Shown: positions 1 to 9,319 of the stretch, piece by piece | How positions within the stretch are numbered: position 1 is the stretch's first letter | How the letters are laid out: the number at the start of each line of letters is the position of its first letter | Origin: CAIYXB01 sp038146805 | GTDB lineage: Bacteria; Cyanobacteriota; Vampirovibrionia; LMEP-6097 | NCBI GenBank assembly: GCA_038146805.1 | Contig: JAYQSH010000004.1 | Location: 108,157-172,156 of the forward strand | Length of the DNA stretch: 64,000 nucleotides | Direction: 5' to 3' | Position numbers and translations under genes: made by a program | Notes under the pieces: model-generated | What the model was told of the DNA's origin: nothing | Seen by the model: only the letters and a program-made list of their open reading frames with translations | The model's database searches: none

Positions 1-1034
1 ATAAACTGCGAAAAGCCAGAGAAAAAGGTCAAGTTGGAAGGTCACAGGATCTTTCAGGTACAGTAGTTTTTGTTGTTGGTCTTTTTATGACTTATTTTTT
101 TAGTAAAGGAATTTTCAATTTATTTCAAAAACAATTTTATAGTTTTACACATGATTTTAATTTTGCTAGTTTAAATGATGCTGAATTAAACAAAATTTTG
201 TTTGTCTCAATCAAAGATTATTTTATGGTCATGGCTCCAATTTTAGCTTCAATTTTTATTGCTGCTTTTGTTTCTTCTGCAAGTCAAGTGGGTTTTCATT
301 TTTCAACCGAACCTTTAAATCCAAGCTTTGAAAAAATCAATCCAGTAGATGGTTTTAAAAGATTAATGTCTTTAAAAGGCTTAATGCAAACTTTAATTGC
401 CGCAACAAAAATGATTTTGATTATAGCTGTTACTAGCTCAGTACTGCTTAATGAAAACAATACAGTTTTTCTTTTGAACCTTGCACAAAATAATTTTATT
501 TTGTCAAAGTTTTCAAGTATGCTCTTTGAACTAATTGTAAAAGCTTCTATCACTTTAATGCTAATTGCAATTATAGATTTTGCTTATCAAAAATGGCAGT
601 TTTTAGAAGATCAAAAAATGAGTAAGCAAGATCAAAAAGATGAGTACAAGGAAATTGAAGGTAATCCTGAAATAAAATCTAGATTAAAAAATATCCAAAG
701 AAAAACTGCTCAAAAACGTGGACTAAAACAAGCAGTTCAAGATGCTGACGTGGTTGTAACTAACCCTTTTCATATTGCGGTTGCACTGAAGTATGACAGA
801 GAGAGCGATAACGCTGCGCCGATTGTTGTTGCCAAGGGTGCAAGATTACTTGCCCAAAGAATTCGTGAATTTGCCAAGGAAGCAGATATTGAAATTATTC
901 AAAATATCCCACTTGCCCGCGCTCTTTATAAACAATGTAAAGTTGATATGGAAATTATTCCGGAGCTTTATGTTGCAGTCGCTGAGATACTTGCAATTGT
1001 CTTCAAAAAAACAGATAAAAAAAACAGATTCTAA
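1..1034 (+). CDS. flhB: Flagellar export apparatus protein FlhB, 5' truncated by the window edge
   Basis: FlhB is the inner-membrane switch subunit of the flagellar type III export gate and sets export specificity through a self-cleaving cytoplasmic domain. The reading frame is already open at base 3 and begins with the typical FlhB N-terminal stretch KLRKAREKGQVGRSQDL, so only the first few residues are missing. Four hydrophobic segments follow, then the charged linker and the C-terminal domain. The cleavage motif, normally NPTH, reads NPFH at bases 762-773, so the Thr is replaced by Phe while the Asn-Pro scissile pair and His are kept. The stop overlaps the convergent apt stop by 4 bp. The family is certain. 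FlhB is preferred over a virulence homologue because FliN-like and FliO-like genes lie in the same window. Confidence 0.95.
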   Translation, partial: KLRKAREKGQVGRSQDLSGTVVFVVGLFMTYFFSKGIFNLFQKQFYSFTHDFNFASLNDAELNKILFVSIKDYFMVMAPILASIFIAAFVSSASQVGFHFSTEPLNPSFEKINPVDGFKRLMSLKGLMQTLIAATKMILIIAVTSSVLLNENNTVFLLNLAQNNFILSKFSSMLFELIVKASITLMLIAIIDFAYQKWQFLEDQKMSKQDQKDEYKEIEGNPEIKSRLKNIQRKTAQKRGLKQAVQDADVVVTNPFHIAVALKYDRESDNAAPIVVAKGARLLAQRIREFAKEADIEIIQNIPLARALYKQCKVDMEIIPELYVAVAEILAIVFKKTDKKNRF

Positions 1035-1585
1035 ATATTTAAGATAGAAAAAACTTCAACTCCCTGAGCTTCAAGTTTTTCACGTGCATTTAAAAAGCCA
1101 AGTTCAATAACAAAACCAGCTCCAACAACAGTGCCACCAGCTTTTTTTACAAGTTCAATTGTTGCACTACAGCTACCACCAGTTGCAAGTAAATCATCAA
1201 TGATAATCACTTGTGGGTTTTCAACTCCAGCAAAAGCATCTTCGTGAATACATAAAGTATCGCTACCATACTCAAGCTCGTAGCTATGTTCAATTGTCTT
1301 TGCAGGTAACTTACCGGGTTTTCTAATTGGTGTTACGCCACAATTTAACAAATAAGAAACAGGTGTTGCAAAAATAAAACCGCGTGATTCAGGTGCGGCG
1401 ATAAAATCAATTTTCTTGTCTTTAAAATTTTGCGCTAAAACATCAATCGTTAATTTTAAGGCTTTAGGGTCGCTCAACAAAGTAGTAATATCTTTGAAAA
1501 TAATTCCTGGCTTTGGGAAATCTGCGATATCTCTAATAGAGTTTTTAATGTATTCTGTAGGGTTTTCCATAATATTTGTGTTCAT
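1031..1585 (-). CDS. apt: Adenine phosphoribosyltransferase
   Basis: Apt salvages adenine to AMP using PRPP in the cytoplasm. The protein has the phosphoribosyltransferase loop VIIIDDLLATGG, the N-terminal DFPKPGIIFKDIT segment and the AAPESRGFIF strand typical of Apt. With the ATG at 1585 it is 184 residues, close to the usual 170-180. A TTG at 1597 is also in frame, but a GGA-containing Shine-Dalgarno-like stretch lies between the two and fits the ATG better. The gene is convergent with flhB and overlaps its stop by 4 bp. Confidence 0.95.
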   Translation of the reverse strand: MNTNIMENPTEYIKNSIRDIADFPKPGIIFKDITTLLSDPKALKLTIDVLAQNFKDKKIDFIAAPESRGFIFATPVSYLLNCGVTPIRKPGKLPAKTIEHSYELEYGSDTLCIHEDAFAGVENPQVIIIDDLLATGGSCSATIELVKKAGGTVVGAGFVIELGFLNAREKLEAQGVEVFSILNI

Positions 1586-1718
1586 AATCAATTCCAAAAT
1601 ACTTAATATAGCAAATAATGCGTATTTTAGTCTTTTTTTTCATTTTGTTATGACGGTTTGGTCGTTTTTTGAGTGAAATTATTGTATTATACTTCTTATA
1701 GTTTGGAATATTAAAGAA

Positions 1719-2576
1719 GTGACTTTGCAAAAACTAAAATTAATTGATCTTATTGACGAAGTTGAAAAAAAATCTTTTTATCAGGACAATATTTTTCATG
1801 AAAGACAAATGAATTCATGCCCTATTGGCTGTGAAGGTTGTGCTGTTTCTGCTGTTACTAGCGCAAAAGGAGCTATTAGTTATGGTGAGCTCTATGATTT
1901 TTACAAAGAAGCAAATAGCTTAGGTGTTAGTCTAAAAATCACAAAAGTAGAAGGTTACGATCCTGTTTTTGTACAATATGAAGATTCTAAATTAATACCT
2001 TTTGCCGCTTCAGTGCAAGCTTGTGTTGATTTTGGACACCAAATTATCACCCCAGTTTGTACAACTGGCTCATGGAAAGCAGAACGTACCAAATGGCAAA
2101 TTAAAGAGCTTGGTAAACTTACCAATAAATATAGAAGTTTTACTTATCCATCGGGCAATTTTGGTGAGCATTTTGTTTTAAGTGTGCCACGTGAAATCAA
2201 TATGTTCAAAAACGCCAAATATGATTTTAATGAACATGTGACTAAAATTGTTCAAGATATAAATTTGCTTACTGTTGGTGGTAATTTACAAGTTTTAGTT
2301 TATTTCAATAGCAAAGTTGCTGGTGATTTTGAAGTTGCCGCTGACATAAAAAAAGCTGTTGAACAAGAATTATCTAAGATTCAAAAAGAAAGAGCTGAGA
2401 TTTTGGTTACAGATTTTAATTGTGAAACTTTACCAGAATCGTGTTTTCGTTATAAAAATTCAGTTCTTATCTGTGATAAAGGTTTTGCGCCAATAAACCA
2501 AGATAGTTTGGATTGGGGAGCGGATTTAAAATTAATTTCACAACAAGAGTTAATTAAGCGTATGGTTGTGGTTTAA
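1719..2576 (+). CDS. Small radical SAM-like protein of unknown function
   Basis: The protein carries CPIGCEGC at about residues 34-41, the Cx3Cx2C signature that ligates the 4Fe-4S cluster of radical SAM enzymes. It is followed by an alternating helix/strand pattern and a VEGYDP segment in the place where many family members have a GGEP-like motif. At 285 residues it is compact, with no accessory domain or extra Cys cluster near the C-terminus (only scattered Cys). The start is GTG at 1719; a TTG at 1725 is equally possible because the purine-rich AAAGAAG lies just upstream. It is followed 8 bp later by a membrane protein gene and may form a two-gene operon with it. Substrate and pathway are unknown. 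It could also be a Fe-S protein outside the radical SAM family. Confidence 0.65.
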   Translation: MTLQKLKLIDLIDEVEKKSFYQDNIFHERQMNSCPIGCEGCAVSAVTSAKGAISYGELYDFYKEANSLGVSLKITKVEGYDPVFVQYEDSKLIPFAASVQACVDFGHQIITPVCTTGSWKAERTKWQIKELGKLTNKYRSFTYPSGNFGEHFVLSVPREINMFKNAKYDFNEHVTKIVQDINLLTVGGNLQVLVYFNSKVAGDFEVAADIKKAVEQELSKIQKERAEILVTDFNCETLPESCFRYKNSVLICDKGFAPINQDSLDWGADLKLISQQELIKRMVVV

Positions 2577-2584
2577 TTTATTTC

Positions 2585-3220
2585 ATGAGCAATAATTTTA
2601 CAAAAGATTTATTAAATGATGTTTTTGAATATCTAAAATCAGCAAAAGGTTTAGCACTAAAAAAACTTTCTGATAATAGCTCTAGTCTCTTCAAAAAAGA
2701 AATTTTTGTTTTAATTCTTTTGTCTTTTACTTATAGAATGTTTTTGCCAAGTCATTGGTTTGATGGCTCTTTAATAATTCAACTGGTGTTTGCTCCATTT
2801 GCTTTGTATTTTTCGGTGCCAGTTTTTTATTATTTTTGTCAAATTTGTTTGGAAAATTTTCAGTCATCTTCAGAGCGCAATGATATTGAGGCAAAGGCTT
2901 TGTACACATTTGCTTATCTTTTTGTTTTGCCGCAAGTGCTATTTTGTTTTATAGATATATTCTTGGATATACTGGATAATTTTGGTTTTTTTGGTGCTTT
3001 GCTAAAAGTTTTATTGGCTTCTTTTAAATTGGTAATTATTTTAGTTTTGTTTTTTGTGCATTTTTTGTCTGTGATAAAAGTCACAAGACCAAATGACTTT
3101 AGCTTGTTTACTTGTATTTTATATTTCTTTCAAGCAATAGTTGAATTTATTAAAAATACATTTGGCATAAATGCTTGGCAAGAAATAATGGTTGATAGTA
3201 AAGGTGTAAAAGAGGTTTAG
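2585..3220 (+). CDS. Hypothetical integral membrane protein
   Basis: This 211-residue protein is dominated by hydrophobic segments: about residues 42-56, 62-85, 105-130 and 137-165, with a further segment near 175-190. The N-terminus is soluble and charged. The organisation faintly recalls Yip1-type four- to five-helix membrane proteins, but I see no diagnostic motif. The gene starts 8 bp after the radical SAM-like gene, which suggests cotranscription, and it ends directly against the convergent gene at 3221. No function can be assigned. Confidence 0.6.
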   Translation: MSNNFTKDLLNDVFEYLKSAKGLALKKLSDNSSSLFKKEIFVLILLSFTYRMFLPSHWFDGSLIIQLVFAPFALYFSVPVFYYFCQICLENFQSSSERNDIEAKALYTFAYLFVLPQVLFCFIDIFLDILDNFGFFGALLKVLLASFKLVIILVLFFVHFLSVIKVTRPNDFSLFTCILYFFQAIVEFIKNTFGINAWQEIMVDSKGVKEV

Positions 3221-3610
3221 TTAAGCCCCAAAATTTCTTTTGCGAGTTTTAAATTCTTTAATAGCATTTTGGTAATCAGTAAAACAAAAATCTACTTCAT
3301 CTTTTTCAATGAAAATTATTTCAGCATAGTTTAATCCAGTCACTAAGGCATTCTCTAAGGATTTGTTCTGAGAGATTTTTATCACTAAATCTAATTCTTC
3401 TTCTAATCCTTTAATATCTTCTTCAGTGAAATTTTTGCGCTCGGGGTTTTTCAAAAGCATAGCTAATGCTTTTTCTAAAAAAATTTCTCTTCCTTGACCT
3501 GCTTGTAAGATTTTGAGTTCAATGTTTTCTTGGCTATTGAAATCTATAAAATCTTGTTCAAGATTAATGGCATTACTTAGTATTAATCCGGCTTTGATAG
3601 TTTTTGACAT
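3221..3610 (-). CDS. Hypothetical protein
   Basis: This is a 129-residue, mostly hydrophilic alpha/beta protein rich in Glu and Lys, without signal peptide, membrane segment or recognised motif. It directly abuts the upstream antiporter gene, whose stop ends at 3611, so the two are very probably translated from one mRNA. A cytoplasmic role linked to the transporter is possible but is guilt by association only. Confidence 0.55.
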   Translation of the reverse strand: MSKTIKAGLILSNAINLEQDFIDFNSQENIELKILQAGQGREIFLEKALAMLLKNPERKNFTEEDIKGLEEELDLVIKISQNKSLENALVTGLNYAEIIFIEKDEVDFCFTDYQNAIKEFKTRKRNFGA

Positions 3611-4831
3611 TTATAAATATTCTTCTTTGGGTTGACTTTTAATTAAAAAGTTTAATACTGGAGGCGGTATTAAAGTTGTTAATATTACTACAATCACAGT
3701 GATGGCATAAAGTCTATCGTCAACGACTCCAATTGATTTTCCGACCGTTGCAAAAATCAATCCGACTTCACCACGAGGCACCATTCCAAAGCCAATAATT
3801 GCTCTATTGATTTTAGTGCCACTTGTAAAACACCAACCACAAATTAATTTACCAACTATGGCAACACTAGTGAGCAATAGTGCCGCTACTAAAATACTGG
3901 GGTTTGCAAAAACAGTTAAATCAACTTGCATTCCTGTGAGTATAAAAAATATAGGCACCAAAAAATAAGCTATTGGTCGTATGTAATCTTCAGGTGTGCT
4001 TCTATCTTTAAAAGGTTCAAAGTGTACGTCCTCTAAAACTAAGCCAATAGCAAAAGCACCAACTATTGTTGCTAAGCCCACTTGGTCAGCCAAGTAAGCA
4101 CCAAAAAAACAAAATATAAGCATAGTGCTGAGCATCATGCCCGGAAGTTTTAAAAGTGAAAAAGTTTTTACGGTTGTCTTAGCAAAAACTTTTCCTAAAA
4201 ATAATGCAATAACAACAAAGCCAATTGCTTTTGTGCTTATGATGGCAATATTAGAAGCTTCTACAGATCCAGTTTGAGCGACACCAGCAACAATTGCCAA
4301 AATTATTAAACCTAAAATATCGTCAATAACGGCGGCTCCCAAAACAATGCGCGCTTCTTTTTGTTTGGTGTAGTTTAAATCTTTAAAAACTCTTGCTGTG
4401 ATGCCAACTGAAGTTGCAGTTAAAATCGCACCCATAAAGACTTTGGAAATTTCAGCAAGGTCCGGCAGAATAATGCCCGAGGCATAATAGCCAATAGCAA
4501 AAGGCGTAACAACTCCAGCAATAGCAACCAAGAACGATTGCACACCAACGGCGAGCATTTCATCGATTTTAGATTCCAAGCCAACTTCAAACAATAATAT
4601 GATGACACCCAAGCTAGATAAAATCTCAATAGTATGGTTGTGTGCGATATGTGAAAAATTATTGTAATTAAGAAGAGTTAGATTTCCCAAGATAATACCT
4701 GCGGTGAGCTCTCCTAATACATCTGGTTGATTAAAATAGCTAGCGACAGCGCCGCCTATTTTTGCTGAAAGCAGTATAACAACAAGCGCAAAAAGCACAG
4801 GAACTACGGGATCGTGGTGAAGATTTTCCAT
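3611..4831 (-). CDS. CPA2-family cation:proton antiporter (Kef/NhaS-type membrane domain)
   Basis: The 406-residue protein consists almost entirely of hydrophobic helices and matches the Na+/H+ exchanger domain of the CPA2 family. It has an N-terminal block with PDVLGELTAGIILGN and the conserved GAAVIDDILGLIILA segment, where the adjacent Asp residues are the ion-binding site. There is no C-terminal TrkA-N nucleotide-binding domain, so this is a short NhaS/KefB-like form. It should exchange Na+ or K+ for protons across the inner membrane. A -10 box at 4838-4843 lies 6 nt before the ATG, so the message is probably leaderless. The small hypothetical gene downstream is likely cotranscribed. Confidence 0.88.
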   Translation of the reverse strand: MENLHHDPVVPVLFALVVILLSAKIGGAVASYFNQPDVLGELTAGIILGNLTLLNYNNFSHIAHNHTIEILSSLGVIILLFEVGLESKIDEMLAVGVQSFLVAIAGVVTPFAIGYYASGIILPDLAEISKVFMGAILTATSVGITARVFKDLNYTKQKEARIVLGAAVIDDILGLIILAIVAGVAQTGSVEASNIAIISTKAIGFVVIALFLGKVFAKTTVKTFSLLKLPGMMLSTMLIFCFFGAYLADQVGLATIVGAFAIGLVLEDVHFEPFKDRSTPEDYIRPIAYFLVPIFFILTGMQVDLTVFANPSILVAALLLTSVAIVGKLICGWCFTSGTKINRAIIGFGMVPRGEVGLIFATVGKSIGVVDDRLYAITVIVVILTTLIPPPVLNFLIKSQPKEEYL

Positions 4832-4837
4832 TTGTTC

Positions 4838-4843
4838 ATTATA
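4838..4843 (-). promoter_or_regulatory. -10 box of the antiporter gene (leaderless)
   Basis: On the minus strand this reads TATAAT and ends 6 nt before the ATG at 4831. Transcription would start at or next to the start codon. There is no Shine-Dalgarno sequence between the box and the ATG. Confidence 0.55.
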
Positions 4844-5011
4844 ATATCATTGCTTTTTTATAAATAAAAAAATTTTTTTGCCTAATTTACATAAAGCTTT
4901 ATCAATTACTTAATGATTTGGGGTGTAAATTATTCATCTTTCTGATAATATATAACTTGAATTTTGGTCAATATGACCAGGGAATGTTAGTTTTTTTTAA
5001 AAGGATAACAA

Positions 5012-6229
5012 ATGGCAAGAGTAAAATTTGAAAGAACAAAACCTAACGTTAACGTTGGTACTATTGGTCACGTTGACCATGGTAAAACAACTTTAACAGC
5101 AGCTATATGTATGACTTTAGCTGCAACTGGAAGAGCACAATCGAAAAAATATGATGAGATTGATGCTGCTCCTGAAGAAAAAGCGCGTGGTATTACAATT
5201 AATACAGCGCACGTTGAGTACGAAACTGAAACGCGTCACTATGCACACGTTGACTGTCCGGGTCACGCTGACTATGTAAAAAACATGATTACTGGTGCGG
5301 CGCAAATGGATGGTGCGATCTTAGTTGTATCTGCAGCTGATGGTCCTATGCCTCAGACTCGTGAGCATATTCTTCTTGCTCGTCAAGTTGGTGTTCCACA
5401 TATCGTTGTATTTTTAAACAAATGCGATATGGTTGACGATGAAGAATTGTTAGAGTTAGTAGAAATGGAAACTCGTGAATTACTTTCTAAGTATGAGTTT
5501 GACGGTGATAATATCACTTTCATCAAAGGCTCTGCTTTAAAAGCTGTTGAGCAAATGACATCAAACGGTTCAACTGCTAAAGGTGATAATGAGTGGACAG
5601 ATAAAATTTATGATTTAATGGATGCTGTTGACGCTTCTATTCCAACTCCTGAAAGAGATGTTGATAAAGCATTTTTGATGGCTGTTGAGGACGTGTTTAC
5701 TATTACTGGTCGTGGTACTGTTGCTACTGGTAGAGTTGAGCGTGGAATTATCAAAGTTGGTGATGAAGTTGAGATTATTGGTCTTTCTGAAGAACCTAGA
5801 AAAACAGTTGTAACTGGTTGTGAGATGTTTAGAAAAACTCTTGACGAAGTTCAAGCTGGTGATAATGCTGGTGTTCTACTTCGTGGTATCGATAGAGAAG
5901 ACATCGAGCGTGGTCAAGTTATTGCAAAACCGGGTTCAATTAAGCCACATACTAAATTTGTAGGTAGCGTTTATGTTCTTACAAAAGAAGAGGGTGGTCG
6001 TCACACTCCTTTCTTTAAAGGATACAGACCTCAGTTCTATATCAGAACAACTGATGTGACTGGTAACGTTATTTTACCTGAAGGTGTTGAAATGGTAATG
6101 CCTGGTGATAATATTGAAATGACTATTGAGTTGATTCAACCTGTAGCGATCGAAGATGGAATGAGATTTGCGATCCGTGAGGGTGGAAAAACTGTTGGTG
6201 CTGGTGTAGTATCATCAATCATTGAATAG
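5012..6229 (+). CDS. tuf: Translation elongation factor Tu
   Basis: EF-Tu delivers aminoacyl-tRNA to the ribosome as a GTP complex. All GTPase motifs are visible: GHVDHGKT (residues 19-26), RGITIN (switch I), DCPGH and NKCD. Domains 2 and 3 follow, ending in VVSSIIE, for a normal length of 405 residues. The start has a good Shine-Dalgarno (AAAAGGATAAC), unlike many neighbours. The upstream region contains a small hairpin (TGGTC-loop-GACCA) at about 4964-4979 in the leader and AT-rich promoter-like sequence around 4950. An intrinsic terminator follows at once, so the gene is separated transcriptionally from rpsJ about 3.2 kb downstream. Confidence 0.99.
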   Translation: MARVKFERTKPNVNVGTIGHVDHGKTTLTAAICMTLAATGRAQSKKYDEIDAAPEEKARGITINTAHVEYETETRHYAHVDCPGHADYVKNMITGAAQMDGAILVVSAADGPMPQTREHILLARQVGVPHIVVFLNKCDMVDDEELLELVEMETRELLSKYEFDGDNITFIKGSALKAVEQMTSNGSTAKGDNEWTDKIYDLMDAVDASIPTPERDVDKAFLMAVEDVFTITGRGTVATGRVERGIIKVGDEVEIIGLSEEPRKTVVTGCEMFRKTLDEVQAGDNAGVLLRGIDREDIERGQVIAKPGSIKPHTKFVGSVYVLTKEEGGRHTPFFKGYRPQFYIRTTDVTGNVILPEGVEMVMPGDNIEMTIELIQPVAIEDGMRFAIREGGKTVGAGVVSSIIE

Positions 6230-6251
6230 TTTATTTTCACAATTCATTTTA

Positions 6252-6283
6252 AAAAGACCCTAGTTTCTAGGGTCTTTTTTTTT
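6252..6283 (+). terminator. Intrinsic terminator of tuf
   Basis: A perfect 10-bp stem (AAGACCCTAG / CTAGGGTCTT) with a TTT loop is followed by a run of T residues. It starts about 22 bp after the tuf stop codon. Confidence 0.93.
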
Positions 6284-6318
6284 AGTGCTATATTTAGAGT
6301 ATTAGCTTATTAAAACTA

Positions 6319-6963
6319 ATGAAATTTAAAAATGTAATTTTAGTTGTTGTGATTTTTTCTTTGGGCTCTTGTGGTCTACTTACTGCTGGACAAAAAAAAA
6401 TTGTAATCAAAAATGCTGCTGTTGTTGTTAAGGCAAAATATCCGGTTTTACAAAGTCCAAAGAATCAAAAAATTATTCAAAACTTTATCTATAAACAAAT
6501 AAATGATTTTCAAAATGCTTACCCTGTTTCTGCACTTGAATACAAGCACAAGCTCAAAATTAGTTACAAGGTTTATAATTCAGCAGATTATAAATCTATA
6601 GTTTTTAAACTAAGATTTTTTGAGGAAAATATTTTAGAAAATATGTTTTTGAAAAGTTTTGTTTTTAATATCCATAATGAAAATTTATTGAGAATAGCAG
6701 ATTTTTTTGCTGAGGATATTAAACTAAGTCTTTTGGCATCTCATGCTCAGAGCTACTTTAAAGAGCAGATGAAAGCTGAATACTATGATAAAGATAGAGT
6801 TCTCAGGGCAACTGCACCAAAGCTATCAAACTATAAAAATTTCTACTTTGATAAGGGGCGTTTGCATATATTGTTTAATCCTTTTCAAGTTGCTAATTTT
6901 GAAGCTGGGTATTTTGACCTTGTTGTTCCAAAAAATATTGTTGATCTGCAACTTCAAAATTGA
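6319..6963 (+). CDS. Lipoprotein with DUF3298/RsiV-type C-terminal domain
   Basis: The N-terminus has a hydrophobic signal segment ending in the lipobox LGSC at about residues 15-18, so the mature protein should be lipid-anchored and face the periplasm. The C-terminal half shows the DUF3298 pattern: a LRIADFFAEDI segment, then NYKNFYFDKGRLHILFNPFQ, then VANFEAGYFDLVVP. This domain occurs in the RsiV anti-sigma factor and in PdaC-type peptidoglycan deacetylases, but no catalytic domain is present here. The molecular role is unknown. It ends 10 bp inside the convergent acyltransferase gene. Confidence 0.8.
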   Translation: MKFKNVILVVVIFSLGSCGLLTAGQKKIVIKNAAVVVKAKYPVLQSPKNQKIIQNFIYKQINDFQNAYPVSALEYKHKLKISYKVYNSADYKSIVFKLRFFEENILENMFLKSFVFNIHNENLLRIADFFAEDIKLSLLASHAQSYFKEQMKAEYYDKDRVLRATAPKLSNYKNFYFDKGRLHILFNPFQVANFEAGYFDLVVPKNIVDLQLQN

Positions 6964-8343
6964 AAATAAATGAACTCTTGAGTTTGGTACCCATAATTCA
7001 TCATTAAGCTTATTAACACAAAATAGTAAAGATTTTTGAGAAGCTTATTACTTGATTTTTCTAAGGGGTATTGGTCGTTTTTGCTAAACCATTCAAAAAG
7101 TAAAAAACTTAGGGCGATAATTAAAAATTCTGTACCGTAACATTCTAGACTAAAAAAACTTTTGTTGAAAATTCTTTTAATTATACTAAGGCATTGCTCA
7201 ATTGAATCTGCTCTAAAAGGGAGCCATGCAAAGCATACTATAAAAAAGTACAAAGCATTTTGAGGAAGTCTTTGATTTTGTAATTATTAAAAAGATTCTT
7301 GTCTTTGTAGTGACTGTGATGACCAGAAATTATTAGTGGTAAAAAAAATAGTGCATGAATAAATCCCCAAAAAATAAACTTGGTACTTGCGCCATGCCAC
7401 AAACCACTAATTAAAAAGACAATTAATATATTTAGAGCTGTTCGAGTTTTGTTGAGAACACTGCCACCAAGAGGTATAAAAATGTAATCTCGAAACCATG
7501 TGCTTAGTGAGATATGCCACCTTCTCCAAAACTCACCAAGGTCACGTGCAAAATAAGGGGTTTTAAAATTAATCATCAATTCGATACCAAACAATTTGGC
7601 TATACCTCTTGCCATATCGCTATAGCCACTAAAGTCACAATATATTTGTATTGCAAATAGAAAAAGAGCAGCTAATAGACTTAGTGAACTCATTTCATTG
7701 TATTTTCCAAAAACATTATTAACGGCATGAGCTAAATTATCGGCAATCACAATTTTTTTAAACAAACCCCAAATTATTAGATTAAAGCCAGCCATTGCTT
7801 GTTCATAATTAAATTCTTTATGTGTTTTAAATTGCTTGATAAGATTTTTTGCTCTTTCTATGGGTCCAGCAACAAGTTGAGGAAAAAAACTAACAAAAGT
7901 AAAAAATACAAGCGGGTCTTTGCAGGGTTGAATGTTCTTTTTGTAGACATCTATTATATAACTTAAACTTTGGAAAGTATAAAAACTAATGCCAATCGGT
8001 AAGATGATTTCAATGCCTTGAAAAGTTTCGGGTATCGAAAACAGTGTTTTAAAAGAATCAACAAAAAAATTATAGTATTTAAAAATAGCTAATAGTCCAA
8101 GATTTATTATCAAACTAAAAGCGAGCAAGAGTTTTTTGTTTTTTTCTGACATCATATAACCACATAAAAAATCAACTAAACTGCTAACAAAAATTAAAAA
8201 CAAAAATCGATAATCCCATTGGGCATAGAAAAAATAACTTGATGCAAATAAAATAAATGTTCGATACTTTAAAGATTTGTTTGACCAATAAAGAAAAAAA
8301 ACAATAAGTATAAAAATAAAAAATAGAAACTATTAAATAGCAT
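6954..8343 (-). CDS. MBOAT O-acyltransferase (AlgI-like), reading frame broken twice
   Basis: AlgI/PatA-type membrane acyltransferases pass acyl groups across the membrane for O-acetylation of cell-surface polysaccharide. The middle ORF carries the conserved GEFWRRWHISLSTWFRDYIF segment and the catalytic-His motif SGLWHGAST. The C-terminal part (FAWLPFRADS onward) lies in another frame after a run of six T (plus-strand A run at 7242-7247). The N-terminal part (MLFNSFYFLFLYLLFFF) lies in a third frame before a run of eight T (8294-8301). Adding one T to each run restores a single protein of about 460 residues that starts at the ATG at 8343, inside the end of the upstream SGNH gene. This could be sequencing error, poly-T slippage or a phase-variable gene. 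The deletion in nearby rpsJ makes error most likely. Confidence 0.88.
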
Positions 8344-9319
8344 TTTTGCTCTCCATATATTTTTTGTAAAGCTGATGAGTAAAGACTTCTGCTCCTTGTG
8401 AATTTAAATGACTTTTATCAAAAAATAAATCTTCATCATAAAGTTGAAGATTGGTTTCTACGCTATTGAGGTCTAGTAAATTAATATTATTTTTTTTAAT
8501 GTACGGGTAAATGATCTCAAGGGTTTTGTTGTAATTAAGTGCAGGCTCTAAATAAAAAATTATTTCAATATTTTGCTCTTGCATTGATTTACAAAACTCA
8601 TATAAATTTTCCAACCATATGTAATCTTTAACTTGAGTTTCCTGTAGGTACTTGACTGGCTTTGGTTTGTATATTTTATAGTCTTTTAGAAAATCATCTC
8701 TTCTTTTTATTAGATTTTTGTCTCGGATTTTTTTGATATTTAATATGCCAGAATCACGAAAGTGCTTCATGTTGAAATGGTTTTCTTTGAAAATATAAAA
8801 TATATTGCGTGTATATTTTGTAAAAATCATTTTTATAAAAACTTCAATATCGGCAAGTTTTATTTTTTCTTTTATGTCAATCAAATGAGAAATCTCATTT
8901 ATTGGATTAGAGCGATCTATAAAATTTGAATCATATTCGAGTCTGGACAATGGAGAAATCTCTATAAATACGCGTTTTATGGTTTTTGATTTTTTTATGA
9001 TTTGAGAATAAATTTTTAGATTATTGATCATTCTGGTACTAAATTGTCCATGTAAACCCCAGTTAAATGTTGTATAACCCGATAATTTTGCAAATAATTT
9101 GCTTTTAAAACCGTTTTCAGTTCTACTACTTCCTATAAATATAGTGTCAAACTGATCGATGTTTTTTTCTATATATTGTAATTTTTGCTGATATCGTTTT
9201 GGACGTATTTTTTTATAGATGAAATAATCTGATATCGATAGGTTAAAAAGAATGTTGATTAATATGGCAGTTCCAATTACGCTAAAAATCTTTTTTAAAA
9301 ATTTGAATTCTGTTGTCAT
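8333..9319 (-). CDS. SGNH/AlgJ-like membrane-anchored hydrolase, partner of the MBOAT protein
   Basis: A single N-terminal hydrophobic anchor (about residues 12-30) is followed by an extracytoplasmic domain. That domain has IFIGSSRTENGF, a block I-like motif with the nucleophile Ser, and DKSHLNSQGAEVF near the C-terminus, the Asp-x-x-His block V. This is the layout of AlgJ/AlgX/DltD-type proteins that accept the acyl group exported by an MBOAT partner and place it on a glycan. Its 3' end overlaps the deduced start of the MBOAT gene by 11 bp, so the two are translationally coupled. The acceptor glycan cannot be deduced. Confidence 0.75.
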   Translation of the reverse strand: MTTEFKFLKKIFSVIGTAILINILFNLSISDYFIYKKIRPKRYQQKLQYIEKNIDQFDTIFIGSSRTENGFKSKLFAKLSGYTTFNWGLHGQFSTRMINNLKIYSQIIKKSKTIKRVFIEISPLSRLEYDSNFIDRSNPINEISHLIDIKEKIKLADIEVFIKMIFTKYTRNIFYIFKENHFNMKHFRDSGILNIKKIRDKNLIKRRDDFLKDYKIYKPKPVKYLQETQVKDYIWLENLYEFCKSMQEQNIEIIFYLEPALNYNKTLEIIYPYIKKNNINLLDLNSVETNLQLYDEDLFFDKSHLNSQGAEVFTHQLYKKYMESKNAI

